From Epiperipatus broadwayi (taxonomy: Eukaryota > Onychophora > Udeonychophora > Euonychophora > Peripatidae), in contig JAQFVV010006255.1 in NCBI GenBank assembly GCA_028023455.1, forward strand, positions 4,032,001 through 4,096,000: a DNA stretch of 64,000 nucleotides, given 5' to 3'. The notes under the pieces are model-generated. The model saw only the letters and a list, made by a program, of their open reading frames with translations, searched no databases and was not told the origin of the DNA. The first letter of the stretch is position 1, and each line of letters begins with the position of its first letter. This document shows positions 23,174-35,121 of this stretch, one piece after another. The position numbers were made by a program, and so were the translations under genes.

Positions 23174-23240
23174 GAAATCCTCATCTCCAGACCAATTGGT
23201 TTAGAGCTTATGGCTCACCTCAGTGAGAAAGTTTGGATTT
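23174..23240 (-). ncRNA. Hammerhead ribozyme motif C-L2
   Basis: Minus strand: outer stem I GAAATCC/GGATTTC is perfect and inner stem I is weak. Core CTGAGGT (23217-23223), stem II AGC-CATAA-GCT, then TAAA in place of GAAA, stem III CC-AATT-GG, triplet GTC (23190-23192). Loss of G12 predicts an inactive copy. Confidence 0.5.
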
Positions 23241-23477
23241 CTGACACTAGATCTAGAATTCCAACTCAAACATCAGCACTTAATTAATATGTTACTATCA
23301 ATTTGAAAACTTGAGGTAAATGTCTTCAAATCCAGGCTTACAAATCAGATAGTTATATGGGTCTGAACTCAGTTCAGCTCCACCATTTATGTGTCTGAAA
23401 AATTCAAGTTTTCAAATTGATAGTAATGTATTAAATAAGTGCTGACATTTGAGTTAGAATTTTAGATCTAGTGCCTG

Positions 23478-23542
23478 AAATCCTAACTCCTCACTGAGGT
23501 GAGCCACAAGCTTGAATCCAATTGGTCTGGGGATGTGGATTT
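23478..23542 (+). ncRNA. Hammerhead ribozyme motif C-R
   Basis: Outer stem I AAATCC/GGATTT, an internal loop (TAAC/TGT), inner stem I TCCTCA/TGGGGA, core CTGAGGT (23494-23500), stem II GAGC-CACAA-GCTT, then GAAT instead of GAAA, stem III CC-AATT-GG, triplet GTC (23525-23527). The internal loop in stem I facing a CACAA loop on stem II is the layout that gives natural type I hammerheads their tertiary contact. Confidence 0.55.
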
Positions 23543-23779
23543 TCTGATAGAGATTTTGAATTCTTTCTCTTTCACCACTTATAATTAAAGCTCGTTTGGA
23601 GCTAGTGGTAAGCTCCATCTAGTGAACATTTTAGTATAAGCTTAAAAACAAGTTACACAATTTGTGTCTTGTTTTATTAATTATTATTATATATAAAGTC
23701 TGTCTGATGATATCTAAATATAAAAAAATTATGTTGTACATCTGCATGTACTCTACCTTGGACCATCAAGAAGAAAGAT

Positions 23780-24075
23780 GAGCTCTTTCACAATATAAAA
23801 TTTTCAGATTTAGATATCATCAGATAGAACAATGTTTTAGAATATAGGATGACTTTAAAACCATTAAATGTAAGAGACACCATAGATTCTAGGTCTAATA
23901 CCCCTTTCTCCCAATAAATATGTTGTCTAAAAGGCTTTCTCCATAGAAACTTAAAGCTGTGCAAATTTGAGGCTGATTGCAGAAGAAATATTGATATATA
24001 CATTAAAGACCTAATAAACATTGGGTATAATTCTAAAAAAATAACCATAATTATCACAAATTTTTATAATAAAAT
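23780..24075 (+). pseudogene. PLE reverse transcriptase C-terminal remnant
   Basis: From 23921 the plus strand reads CLKGFLHRNLKLCKFEADC, then IYIKDLINIGYNSKKI. It aligns without gaps to LKSFLFRNNKLCKYSSD ... FIMDLLNIGYDHKLI of the young PLE at 46998-47567. Upstream sequence is too eroded to follow. Same family as that PLE or a close one. Confidence 0.6.
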
Positions 24076-24917
24076 CTTGCACCTATGAACATTCACCCTA
24101 ATAATAAAAAGTCTAGTCTCCCTTATATTTTAAAATTCACATTGTACCAATAAATACAATATCAGTTTTCACTGGTTTTTGTCTTTAAATAAATTATATA
24201 TTCAAAACAAAATACCTAGAGGCTTCATATCAAATTGTAGACAAAATTAAGTGCAAAGAACCCAATTATTTGAAGTCTTACTATAATGAAACCTGAACAA
24301 ACTTACCTACAAGATTTACCCAGCATAAATATATGTATAACCAGGCTAAGAAAAACAATGAATACTCTTCTGTTTTCTTGTATCGTGAATTTATACCAGA
24401 CTATAACTTTGATCTCTCTATAACTGACATTATTTGTTCTGAGATAGATGACAGAAAGATGAAGGAGGCATAGGCAATAGCTAAAGATCATCACATCAAC
24501 AATAAAAAGAACTCTAGCCCACTTTTTCTAAAAAAATGCACTTGTAGCAACCACTTTCATTGTTAGTATGTAAATCTACCCTTAAAAATTCAATTTTATG
24601 ATAAACTATTATTTATTATTCAAAAGTAACTTCAAATCTAAATCTCAACTTCCTTTAGCCACATAATGCTATGATTATGATGCTACTCAGTATTGAAAGT
24701 GCTCAGTTTAAGTAAATTTTCTTTATTACAAATTCAAACCTGTTATGTTGTTAAAAATGTTTTAACAATTTTTGAACCATTACAATTATTGAAGAAAAAC
24801 AAAGTAAAAAAATTTATTCTAGAATTATATGTAATATAGAGAGCGTACCAATTGCTCAAACAAGCTCTTAATTCATAAGTGTGGTAAGAGAAAATATTTA
24901 AAATCTTTATTTGAAAT

Positions 24918-24975
24918 ATTCCTATCCCCAGACCAATAGGTTTTGAGCTTATGGCTCACCTTAGTGAGGAGCTAG
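24918..24975 (-). ncRNA. Hammerhead motif, decayed (C locus 2, left)
   Basis: Minus strand: CTCCTCA, CTAAGGT (core G5 changed to A), GAGC-CATAA-GCTC, AAAA in place of GAAA, CC-TATT-GG, GTC, TGGGGAT. Structure still readable; core substitutions predict no activity. Confidence 0.45.
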
Positions 24976-25264
24976 AACATCCAGACACTAGATCTAAAAT
25001 ATCCAACTCAAAATCAGCACTTATTAATTATGTAATATTCAAGTAGAAACTCTGAAATTTTTAGACGTAAAAATATCTTTAACTCCAGCTATCCAACTTA
25101 AATAGCTATATGGGACTGAACTAAATTCAGATCTACCATATATTAGGCCTTAAAGGTAAAATTATAGTAATCAATAAAGCAAATCATATATAGTGTGACA
25201 TTGCTTTTAAGCTTGTATTTACAATATGTAAAAAAAACAGTGTACCAATAGCTCAAACAAGCTC

Positions 25265-25322
25265 TTAATCCTCACTGAGGTGAGCCAGAAGCTCGAAACC
25301 AATTGGTCTGGAAGTAGGAATG
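25265..25322 (+). ncRNA. Hammerhead motif (C locus 2, right)
   Basis: Core CTGAGGT (25275-25281), a perfect stem II GAGC-CAGAA-GCTC, GAAA (25295-25298), stem III CC-AATT-GG, triplet GTC (25306-25308). Stem I starts TCA/TGG and then mismatches. Apart from the family's A9 to U change the core is intact. Confidence 0.5.
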
Positions 25323-25480
25323 TAACAGATGGAGATTTTAAATATTTTCTCTTACTGCAGTTATGAATTAAAAGCTTGTTTGAGCTATTTGTATGCTCTC
25401 TATATTACATATTTGTAAATACAAGCTTATAAAAGCAATGTAATGCTATATATGACTTGCTTTATTGATTTCTAGAATTA

Positions 25481-27389
25481 TATGTATTTTTGGTTATTAC
25501 ATTCATTAATAATAGATAAACAATACCCACAAATATTTAATGTCTTAAATGTGTTTGTTGTTATGTTTATATGATATATGTAATATTATATTGAAAAATA
25601 TATGTCATATATATATTTCCAGTGCAGTATTGTGAGAATGTAATGTAAATTGTTTTAGTTTGTGTTGAAAGAAAAGAATATTATTTGTATTTTAAAACAT
25701 GAATACTCTTTATTATATGTAATGATCATGATTTTTTTTTCAAAGCAAGAAACCATGGTCAGGGGTTTGGGGAGGGTTCCTGACAGAGATATTTTAAGTG
25801 CTGGCTCTGGCTAAGCACTTATCATAAAGCTTGTAGAGGAATTGGCAATCCTCATTGTTTATAACTTACAAGCTTAAGAGATAGGGTCATGTGATATATG
25901 ACTCTTATTTTGACTATTTATTACTATTATTGTAAAAGTGATTTTAAATGTAAAATGCTGAATGATTTTGATATAAGAGGGAATAAAGTGTATAATCTGT
26001 TTTATTGATATCAACTATACAAGGTTATAAAAGGGACTAAACGATTTGGAGTAACTCTCTGTCATCCTGACTTCCATATATGTAAACTTAAGTTATTTCA
26101 TATATATATATTTAAAAGTATTTACTTATTAAAATTATGGAGTAAGAAGAATTATATTTATTCAGAAAAACTGGTCAGAATTACAGAGAATTTGTTAAAG
26201 GAATGAGAAAGTAATTCGTTGCATTCAATGCCATCTTAATATTTCTCTATTAAAAAAATGGATATTGCATGTGAACAAAATGTTTCAACAATGAAATATA
26301 AAAGCTAACAACATAATATTGTATATAAGTACTGTTTTCATCTGCAGATAAAATTTTATAACATTGATGAAGTGTTTGAACTCAGGATTTAACTATAAAA
26401 ATCAGCATTAGTTAATTTATGGTGTCATTAGAGTGTTAAATATCTGCAAAAGGAAAGATAAAATTTAATACTTGAAACATATTGGAATTAACAAAATACA
26501 TATTATTTTGGATGATTATTAGGACACCTTAACTTGGATTTGATTAATAAATATCATTAAATTATAACTTACAGAATAGACATTGAAACTAATGTGTTAC
26601 TTTAAAATACGATACAGAACGAAAGGGATGACAATCAAGTTGTATGTTATTATGCATGTACATTAATAATGTATTTAATTATAAAATGCTTATAAATATA
26701 ATTAATTGCTACATCTTAAGTTAAATAATGATTTTTTAAATATATATGAGAAATAAAAGAAAATTAATTTAAATTTATGTCTAAATTTTAGTAAGTAAAA
26801 TTTTGATTTAAAATATTATTCACTTATTCATTAACTGCAAATTATTTTTAAATACACATCTTATAAGTATTGAAAATCTAAAAGAACTGTATCATAGCCC
26901 TTATTCTTTGGTATTTTATTTGAGAAATGAACGAATAAGTAAACTTATGATTATTATATTTTCTTTCAATTAATTATTTTATTATGAAGATGAGAGAAGT
27001 GCAATTAACTTTCTTCTATTTCAAAGAGTGTAAGTGTGTAACATTTTCCATCTCACATGAATATATATTATATTCCATATCTTATTAATAAAAATTTCAA
27101 TGGAGATTATGTCCCATAATATTTGATTGTAAATGTTTTGAACATTTATTATTTATTTGTCTTTTTTTTATATATTTATTGTTAATGCATTTTAAATTAA
27201 TTTAAAACAAATTAACTTCCTTTAGTTGTTTTTATTCAATGATGAACTTTATTCATCCAATAAAAAAAATAGGTGTATTATAATTTGCAACCTATGTGTC
27301 AAGATATAATCAATACAATTGGTATTAGGGACATCTGAAAGACAAATTAATAAAAAACAGCAACATACTATTGTTATATAATGATGATT
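25481..27389. other. AT-rich stretch, mostly unrecognised
   Basis: A short tRNA B-box-like word on the minus strand at 26369-26385 (TGAACTCAGGATTT on the plus) matches the dispersed SINE-like module. A G-rich word near 25755-25790 stands out but matches nothing. No credible gene. Confidence 0.45.
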
Positions 27390-28870
27390 TTACAAATTTT
27401 CTGTGGATAACTTCCATGTATCATCATGGATTTTAGGAAAGGATACTTTGCAGTTCCTTGCTTTTAACATTTTAATAATACCCCAAATCAAGTAGATTCC
27501 CTGAATTCCTATCAAACATGACATTGCACCAAGGATCCACAGTGAATAGTTCAGCATGGTGGAGAGTCTTATTGCTGAAAAAACACCAGCCTGAATACAG
27601 TCTTCAATATTAAGAATTCTATCCTTATATGATATCATCTAGCAGATGATTAATAATCTATACTGTTGTGGAGTTTTGCATCCATGTAGGAAGTGCTGCA
27701 GTGCTTCACTTTCACCACTGAACATTTGACATTCAGTGTGTATTTTGTCAAGGCCTCTTTTATTCATCAAGAAATCATTAGTTTGTAAGAAATGTACATT
27801 TATTTTTAAAATAAAGTCTAAATATTTAGCCTCAAGCTTCCATAGTTTGAAGCATTTGATGATGTATTCATTGTTAACCTTAAGAACAGTTAGGTTTATC
27901 ATGAAGGATTGACAGAAGAGTTGATGAGTGTCCCAATATTTGAGCTTATTCCCAATCACCCCCACATTAATTCTAGCACTCACAACCAAGTTGACAAACA
28001 TATCGGTCCAGAGTAGGGACTGATCATGAGGTGGTGGGGTATCACTGGGAGTGACTAGGGATTGATAAGAGTCCTCCAAAATTATTATTCTAATTGTGCC
28101 AAATATATTATGTACTCTCTGAACTAGAAAAGAAGAGATGGTATGTAGTCCTAGTCTAATGAATTTTTTAGGCAGGTATGCCTTCCTAAGGCTGATTGTG
28201 ACAGTTTTCTTTCTCCACAGGAATCCAGAACGTAGGGAATTATTTTTTTGCTATGAAGATCTTGGTAGGAAGGATGATTGGAAAGAAATAATTTATTTTT
28301 GGTAATATTAACAAGTTGAGTAGTGTGACCTTGCCATAAAGAGACAGGTAAATATCAGAGAGTGTTTTAATAGTATCTGTTATGTTCTTGGAAAGCATGT
28401 TTTATAATTGGATTCTCATGTCCCAAGGAGAAAGAATGAATGAAAACCCATGGAACTTTTGCAGTCTGGCTAGAAAGATTGTTGGAATTTTCTTTCCGGA
28501 TGATAATTTCCAGGCCACAGACTTGTCCTGATTAAAAACTAGCTGATATTGTTCTGAATACCAGTGCAGTATGTCTTCCAGCATTAGTGGGCAATCTGTA
28601 GATAAGAGAATGACCACATCATCAACATATGCCAGGCATTTTACCTCCCCACTAAGTCTGGGAATGTACACTCCAGGAAGATCTCTTTCAATTTTTAAAA
28701 TCAGTGAGTTGATGAATGCAGTAAATAATCATGTTCTGAGTGGAGATCCCTGGGGTATAAAGATGCTGGGACAAAATCCCAGAGCAATTCTGCCATCCAT
28801 CATAACAAGTATCTCCCTATTGCAAAGGAGGATCTCCATGATGGATAAGAAGGTTTCAGGAATAGAATAG
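27390..28870 (-). pseudogene. LINE ORF2 remnant, second copy of the two-ORF family
   Basis: Minus strand from 28870: NREILVMMDGRIALGF, then IPQGSPL, then GVYIPRLSGEVKCLAYVDD, aligning to NREIFLSLDGKITPGF, IPQGSPL and GIFLPSLNKSFNVFAYIDD of the better element. LPTN-equivalent LQTNDFLMNKRGLDKI and a finger missing its second Cys (CQMFSGESEALQHFLHGC) follow near 27760-27690. The end SAIRLSTMLNYSLW ... HDDTW is at 27640-27400. The endonuclease and ORF1 are absent, so it is 5' truncated as well as frameshifted. Confidence 0.8.
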
Positions 28871-31800
28871 GCTTAACTTATAATATTTTAGTTGCAAATA
28901 AATGATATTCAAACTAAAAGTATTTAAAATTTTAATAGCTGATGAATTAAAATGATAGATAATGTATTTTAAAATTTAATAGTATTGATTTAGTAATAAT
29001 TTATATGACAAAATATTTTAGAAAGCTGATATTAAACTTAAGCTTAAAAGCCAAGTTCAAATCTTATATTTAGATTTGCAAATAATTAAATTGAATTTAT
29101 AATATATTAGTCTAATCTTAATTTTAACACAAAATATTATAATTAAGAATTTTAAATTTACTTACAAGCTGCTTAATAAAATCAATAGTAATCAATTTAT
29201 TCTCTCAATGGTTACTCAGAATTTTCTCATATTTTTGAGAAATTCACTACCTCATAAAAATTTTCACAAGCATTTACAGTAAAATATGTATATTTTCTAT
29301 ATACATTATAATATAAAATTTTAGTTTGAAAAAAATCCATAGACAGCAAAAAAATTGAAAATTCAACAAAGATAACAGGGATTTTGCTCTACCATCTAAC
29401 TACCTTGGCAATCAGTATATTTGTAGTCTGAGATTTTTCTGATGTTACAATTTTTATGACATTGTTTAGAGAAAATAGTTTGAATAACCAAAAACCTGTT
29501 TATTTGCAATTTTATTACTATTCTAGATTCTTTTTATACAATATTTATTAAAAATCAATAATATAGATTGTAAATGATTTATTTTGATCAGAAGTACTTT
29601 GCTTTCAAAAAGAGAATATTATATTATCTGAAAATACAATTATACTCTGAAGCTGTTTATAAGTTTAGTTTTCTTATATAATCAGTTAATTATAATAATG
29701 AGTATTAAAACATTGTAATTTTGTAATAAATGTTGAAAAAATTAAAACTTTTAAAGCATAATTCATTAGATAAAAGAGAAATAAATATTCATTCAGATTT
29801 TTTTTAAAAATGACAAATAATAAAGATTTTGTTGATTTCAAAAAAGCAAAATAATCTTTCTAGAAATGATGATGTAATAAGCTTTTTGTTTTAATTATGA
29901 TCTCATTTTAAAAATATTTATAAAAATAAAACCTGAATTGTCAGAATTTATATCAGTAATAAACAAAAATATCTATCAAATGAAGTCAAATTTATTATTT
30001 TCTGAGATGTGATAATGGTGTAACTTTAAACTTAATGTTGAATGCATATAGTAACTGAGAACAAAGGAAGTTGACCACTTGCAAGAGGGTTAAAGATAGG
30101 ATTTTTAAATAATAAAAAAACAAATGCCTGGATGCATGAATAAATATAGTGTTGAATTTTGACATTTATTTAGTTTAAAGTACTTATTAAATGTTTAATT
30201 TTTAAAAAAGATAAAATAAAATTATATTCTGAGAAACTTGTCTAGGTTAAAATGAATGATAAATTAAATATATTAAGTATTATGAATATTTTTATTTTTA
30301 AAACAATGTACATTTAATTTGTGTGTTATTTTATCTTTATTCTAATGTTTAAGTTTTAAATAATTATTGTAATAAGAAAAAATATTGATTTATTTTTAAA
30401 AATTGAATATTAACTAATTAAATTTTAAGTTAGCAACTTTTCTTGGTTTCAATAGAACATGCAATCAAACCAATAAAGGCAATGGGGCATAAATAACCAG
30501 TGTTTTAAAATAATCAACTGACCACTGGTACAAATAGGTGAAGTTGACACTCTCTATATTGTTCAGTCTAAAAAACTTTTCTTCAATGCCTCTGTCTTAA
30601 AATCATTCTTTTTTTTTTTGTATTTTTACTTTCAGTTATAATTCAAACGTATAATTTTATTTTAAAATTTTATTTTCTTAGCTAAAAGTATGTTAGGGTA
30701 ATTCTAAAATTATCTAGGCATAATGTTTGAACTTAAACATTAAGGACAAAAATCTTTATTGCAGTCTGCTTTATTGGTAAAATTAGTTAATAATTATTAT
30801 AATGTTTAACCTTGGAAATTTTAAACTTTGCATATGTGAAAGCTTTAAATGACATTATTGTTGTTATTATGATAATGTACAAACTATCATTAATTTCAAT
30901 GACTATTTCATATTTAAGATTGCTGTAAATATTTGAAATTCTTAGCAGCAAAAAACAATAACGTTGTTAAAATTGTTAAATAACTTTATCATAGTTTTCC
31001 TAAAATACTCATTTCATATCAAATATTACTTGAAATTAATTTACCTCATATAAATAACTTTGAACTTCATTTAATAAAAAGTATTTTTAGAATGAGTATA
31101 CTACTAGTTTATATTATTATTTACAAGAAAGAAAATATTTGATGTTATATTATATTACTGAAACAGACAATTATTTGTACTGTTAATATAAAAAAATATT
31201 GTTCATTGCTCTATATCAGCATAAAAGACCTCTCATTTATTATGACTACTTCTACCAGGAGAAAGATTATTTTTTTGATCCAGGAAAGTAAAATAATGAA
31301 CATATTCAAATAAATATTTAACAAAGGTTTTGAAATATTTAATAAATTACTTATGTTAAAAATGAAAATCTTAAATTATTTTCTGAAAAAGTAATATAAC
31401 ACTTAAATGATTTTCAATAAACTGTTCCTGATTTATTTTATGAACCTTGCATATCTTCTTTCTCTCCCCTTGATATTGTTATGAAAACCACCACCATCAT
31501 TTAAAAGTGTAACATTTAAAAATATCTCTCCTGCTAAATACTCTTATAATTTTAAAATGTAATATTTAAAAGAAATATTTCTCCTGCTGAAAACTTAAAG
31601 GATTAAAATTAAAATGTTTAAATTAATTGTGAAAGATATTATATTGCATCTTAATAAATATTTGCTATTTAATCCATGGAAACCTGCTCAATGAATGGCC
31701 ATAGTTATAGTTTGTTAGAATAATTTATTTAATTTTTTTACTTAAAGATAACTGTAAAGCTTCTATATTCTATATTGTAATAAAGTGGTATTTGTGCTGA

Positions 31801-32765
31801 ATATCTTTGCAGTCCACAGAACTTTGTTGCTGAATAGACTGTTCTTGTTATCATCTAATGATTAATGGTAAAAGAATAGAAGAACTTTATCATTATTTAA
31901 TTTTAGAATGATAAAAAGTTCATATTTTATTTATGTTTATATTTTTTACTTACAAAGTCATTAGTTTAAATGCATATTATCTTATATAATTTTATACACT
32001 ATTTTAGTAATAATATTTTGGTCAAAGTTCTCAGAATATCAATGTATGACATTTGCATATTTTTAAATAGTTAGTGTTTCCTTTTCCATATGAATCATTT
32101 ATTTATAAGAGGTATATTATGCTGACATAGCATAAGCAGATGTATATTTCTATTATTTATTTTATTACTTATTTATTGCCTAGTTTTAATGAAGCTATAT
32201 TTAGCAATAATTATTATTTATATTATTTTGCTTTAATCTCTCTTTATTTAGAAATGCTTATTTTTGCTATTATTATTAAAGATTGCACTATGAATCTCTT
32301 TCTTATTATTTTTGCTAGTTTATTTCAAAAGGGATGTTAGCATTAGTTTCTCATATATTTTTTCTCATTAGAATAAATATTTTGGAGATTGTGGTTTAAG
32401 CTCTCTAGTTTAAGGCAACCCTATTTAGTATTATTGTCCATGGTGTGCATTCTCATTATTCCCTAACTAGTGACCAAGTCCTAGGCCATTTTTCTTATTG
32501 TCCTCAAAAGTACATGTACTTATTTTGACTTATGCTACCATACCTTTACTCTGCCTTTTCTTAGTAATATAATTTGCTGTTGAATGTATTTTGAAAAGCA
32601 TGTATAATATTTTACCATGACTTTCCCCAGAAATTATAGCTGTTTTATCAAGATATTGAGAAATGCCACCCTTACCACTTTAGCATTGTTGGTCTAGTTA
32701 GATGTGAATTACACATTATTGCTGTGCAAGTCCTGTATTTAAGCTTTGCTGAGTTAGGACATATA
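28871..32765. other. Long AT-rich stretch, nothing recognised
   Basis: Nearly 3.9 kb with no reading frame over about 66 codons and no repeat that I can match elsewhere. 30430-30600 and 32380-32760 are less AT-extreme than the rest but show no motif. Confidence 0.45.
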
Positions 32766-33863
32766 TACCTGGGTCTCTTTTTACACGGACTTATTTAACA
32801 CAATTTTGAAGTTACGCGATTCATGTTTCACCGGAAGTCAAACTCCGATAATGCGCTATTACTTTAAATAATAAATTTTGAGCACTTACGTTATATTGAA
32901 AGTAATAACACATTATTGGAATTCGACTTTCATCTTAGTAATTTCAATATTTTCAGTGCTTTATAATAAATAGTAAGATTTTATGCAATAATGAAATTAA
33001 AATCATGATTTCCATATTTTATGTATACACACATTAAATTTTACAAGATTATAATGTAAATTTGTTCAAACATTGTGCGTGTTAATTTTGCATTTTAAAT
33101 CACATTCTGTTTTTGCTTTTTAAAAAAGAACATAATCAATTATTAATCATTTAGTGTCTGCAAGTTTATTTTTAAAAGGTGAATAATAGCAGTGGCACAA
33201 TTAAAATTGAAAATTAAAGGCAAAAATACAAATTTAATTTTTAGTTGTTAGATTAATTAGTAATTACGTTGTCACCAGAAAACCATTAACACAACATGAT
33301 ATAAAGGCTGTAGAGTTGACAAAGATTATGTTGTGGAAATGGGATGGAGCAGAATATGGGAAAAATTAGACTGGGGAATGTAAAATTAAGTAGCTAACAA
33401 GTTTTTCTTGGTATAATTGCTGAGAGATTCTTGACTTCATTTAAGGAGTAGCTACAGTACATCACATCAGAAGAATCTGTTTTTTTATCAGTTTGCAAAT
33501 GAACCTGTTTAATGGCAAATAGTGATAATAATTAAAACGTGTATTAAAAAATGTAAATTACTGTAAATTATGCATAAAAATATATTGTTTTGAATAAAAT
33601 TAAATATTATAGTTAAAAAAAGTTTGTCTTGTATCAATTTTTTTCACATTTGAACTTTTTTATTAGTCATATTTTATTTCTTTATATTTTTTTTGCACGA
33701 ATTTTAAAGTAATTTTACGTTGGTGCTTTCCTTTTATGCGAATTTTGAAAAATCACAGACCGCATCCCCCCCTTTTCAATGTAAGTTACGTCTATTTTTG
33801 TGCGATTTTGTTTGCGCGTGTTTTCTGAGGAACCTATCTATCGCGTAAAACGAGACCCAGGTG
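32766..33863. mobile_element. Non-autonomous DNA transposon, pogo/Tigger-like ends
   Basis: Terminal inverted repeats (T/C)ACCTGGGTCTC(T/G)TTTTAC at 32766 and, reverse complemented, ending at 33863, flanked by TA on both sides. The subterminal regions are CpG-rich (GTTACGCGATTC, TTGTGCGATTTTG) in contrast to their surroundings. There is no transposase reading frame. A LINE 3' tail is nested inside at 33290-33480. TA duplication plus a CGTTTTACGCG-type end suggests Tc1/mariner superfamily, pogo/Tigger group; this is inference. Confidence 0.65.
33290..33480 (+). mobile_element. LINE 3' tail nested in DNA transposon (third family)
   Basis: Words shared with 17055-17250 in the same order: AGACAATG/AGATTATG TTGT, GAAATGGGATG, AATATGGGAAAAA, GGTGGCTAACA/AAGTAGCTAACA, GCTGAGAGATTCTTGACTTC. 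A 5'-truncated copy of about 190 bp. Confidence 0.65.
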
Positions 33864-35051
33864 TATACAATAAATAATTAACTTCAAAATTTTAAATTGT
33901 ATCTTAAGCATAAATAAACAAAATAATATTTCTTATCATGCCTTCATCACTGGATTGGTATGCTTGTTTTGTGTAAGATTAAATATTCATATAAGGGACA
34001 CTATTCATGATATTATCATTATATGAATGATTTAATGTGTGAGAACTTATTAGAATATAAATTAAAAGAAAGTTTCTTTTGACCAATCAGATTACTTTTG
34101 CTTAACCAAATTTATTACTTTTCATAATACCAGTTGTAACTTAACCTTATGGCATAGTTTTAAAAAGGAAAATTGCATTTATAGAAGCCCTTGGCTTTGT
34201 AGACCTAAAAGATATATTTGTGACTTGTTATTATTTGTATTTGTTTGCTATAAAATAAATATTTGTTTTTCTTGTTAAGAAATTTCTTACAGTCAATTAT
34301 CCACATCATCCATTCATTAATCAAAAATCTAAATAATTATAAAAATATCATAAATCACTTTAAGTGTTTTTGTCATAATAGTACATGAACATTGAAACTG
34401 ATGAGTCACTTTATAGGTTTATTTTGAAGTATGAGAATTTCATCTAAGAAATATGTATTTTGCTTATTAAAATTTCATAATTGCATATTATTTGAAATCA
34501 CTTCTTCCAATTGAGCTTATTTATAAAAAAATCATTGTGTTTATTTATTTTAAAACTGTTTTCATATATATGAGAGACCATATTTATTATTCCATGATAA
34601 ATTTAAGTTAAAAGATGAATTAGATCAGATCTGGAAGATACTTAAACAGATTTATTCTATGGTATTTAAAATGGTTATAAGATCCCTTACCCATTCTTAA
34701 TATCTGAATGTCACCCTAGGTTAATATTTAATTTAGTCCAAATTAAGATTTGTTGTATTTTATTTAAAATTAATAATAATTATTATTATTGAAATTGTGA
34801 AAAGACATTAACTTAGGAATAGGTATATGTCTTATTTAGTTACTACAATATTATTCTAAGTACAATGAATCTGAAAAGTCAAAGAAATTTATTTGATGAT
34901 TAAAATGATCATATTTCCTTAAGATACCATTATTTAATTCATGAACCACATTATTTTAAAAAAATTTTACTGATAAGAAATTATTTTCAAAAGATGAATT
35001 TTTTATTGCAAAAATTTAAGATAACATTTCCAAATATTATAAAATTGTCAA
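33864..35051. other. AT-rich stretch, nothing recognised
   Basis: No reading frame, repeat or RNA found between the transposon and the tRNA-like sequence. Confidence 0.5.
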
Positions 35052-35121
35052 GTATTGGGTCCTTGTGGTTAGCGTAGCTGCCTTCCAAGCAGCTGGCCCA
35101 GGTTCGTTTCCCGGTCAACGC
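35052..35121 (+). tRNA. tRNA-Gly(TCC)-like sequence, probably a pseudogene
   Basis: A perfect anticodon stem GCTGC/GCAGC encloses loop CTTCCAA with anticodon TCC (Gly). The T loop sits in GGTTCGTTTCCCGG (B box), with one mismatch in the T stem. The A-box region reads TGGTTAGCGTAG. The acceptor GTATTGG pairs with TCAACGC with one A-C mismatch and two wobbles. A run of ten A follows shortly (35134-35143), suggesting a retroposed copy rather than a functional gene. Confidence 0.6.

Larger units (their letters stand above)
22665..23700. mobile_element. Hammerhead-bearing foldback element C, locus 1 (tandem dimer plus inverted copy)
   Basis: Three copies of one unit. Two lie head to tail on the minus strand (hammerheads at 22754-22817 and 23174-23240, period 422), and one inverted copy lies at about 23394-23695 on the plus strand. 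Landmarks shared by all: a GAACATTTTAG-type module, CCATCTAGTG, the ribozyme, and ACTAGATCTA just 5' of it. An internal block, CAGCTATATGGGTCTGAACT in one copy, recurs with changes in both minus-strand copies and also at 25105 and 59025. No protein coding. Copies on both strands form a foldback of about 660 bp (23035-23695). Confidence 0.8.
24835..25480. mobile_element. Hammerhead-bearing foldback element C, locus 2
   Basis: A minus-strand unit (24840-25230) is followed by an inverted unit (25250-25470). It shares with locus 1 the modules CAAACAAGCTCTTAAT/ATTAAAAGCTTGTTTG, CAGACACTAGATCTAAAAT, AGCTATATGGGACTGAACT and ribozyme cores on both strands. More diverged than locus 1. Confidence 0.7.

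Noticed and set aside
22665-23700. CRISPR-like array of repeats
   Set aside because: Repeats are long, inverted as well as direct, lack short unique spacers, and the setting is eukaryotic.
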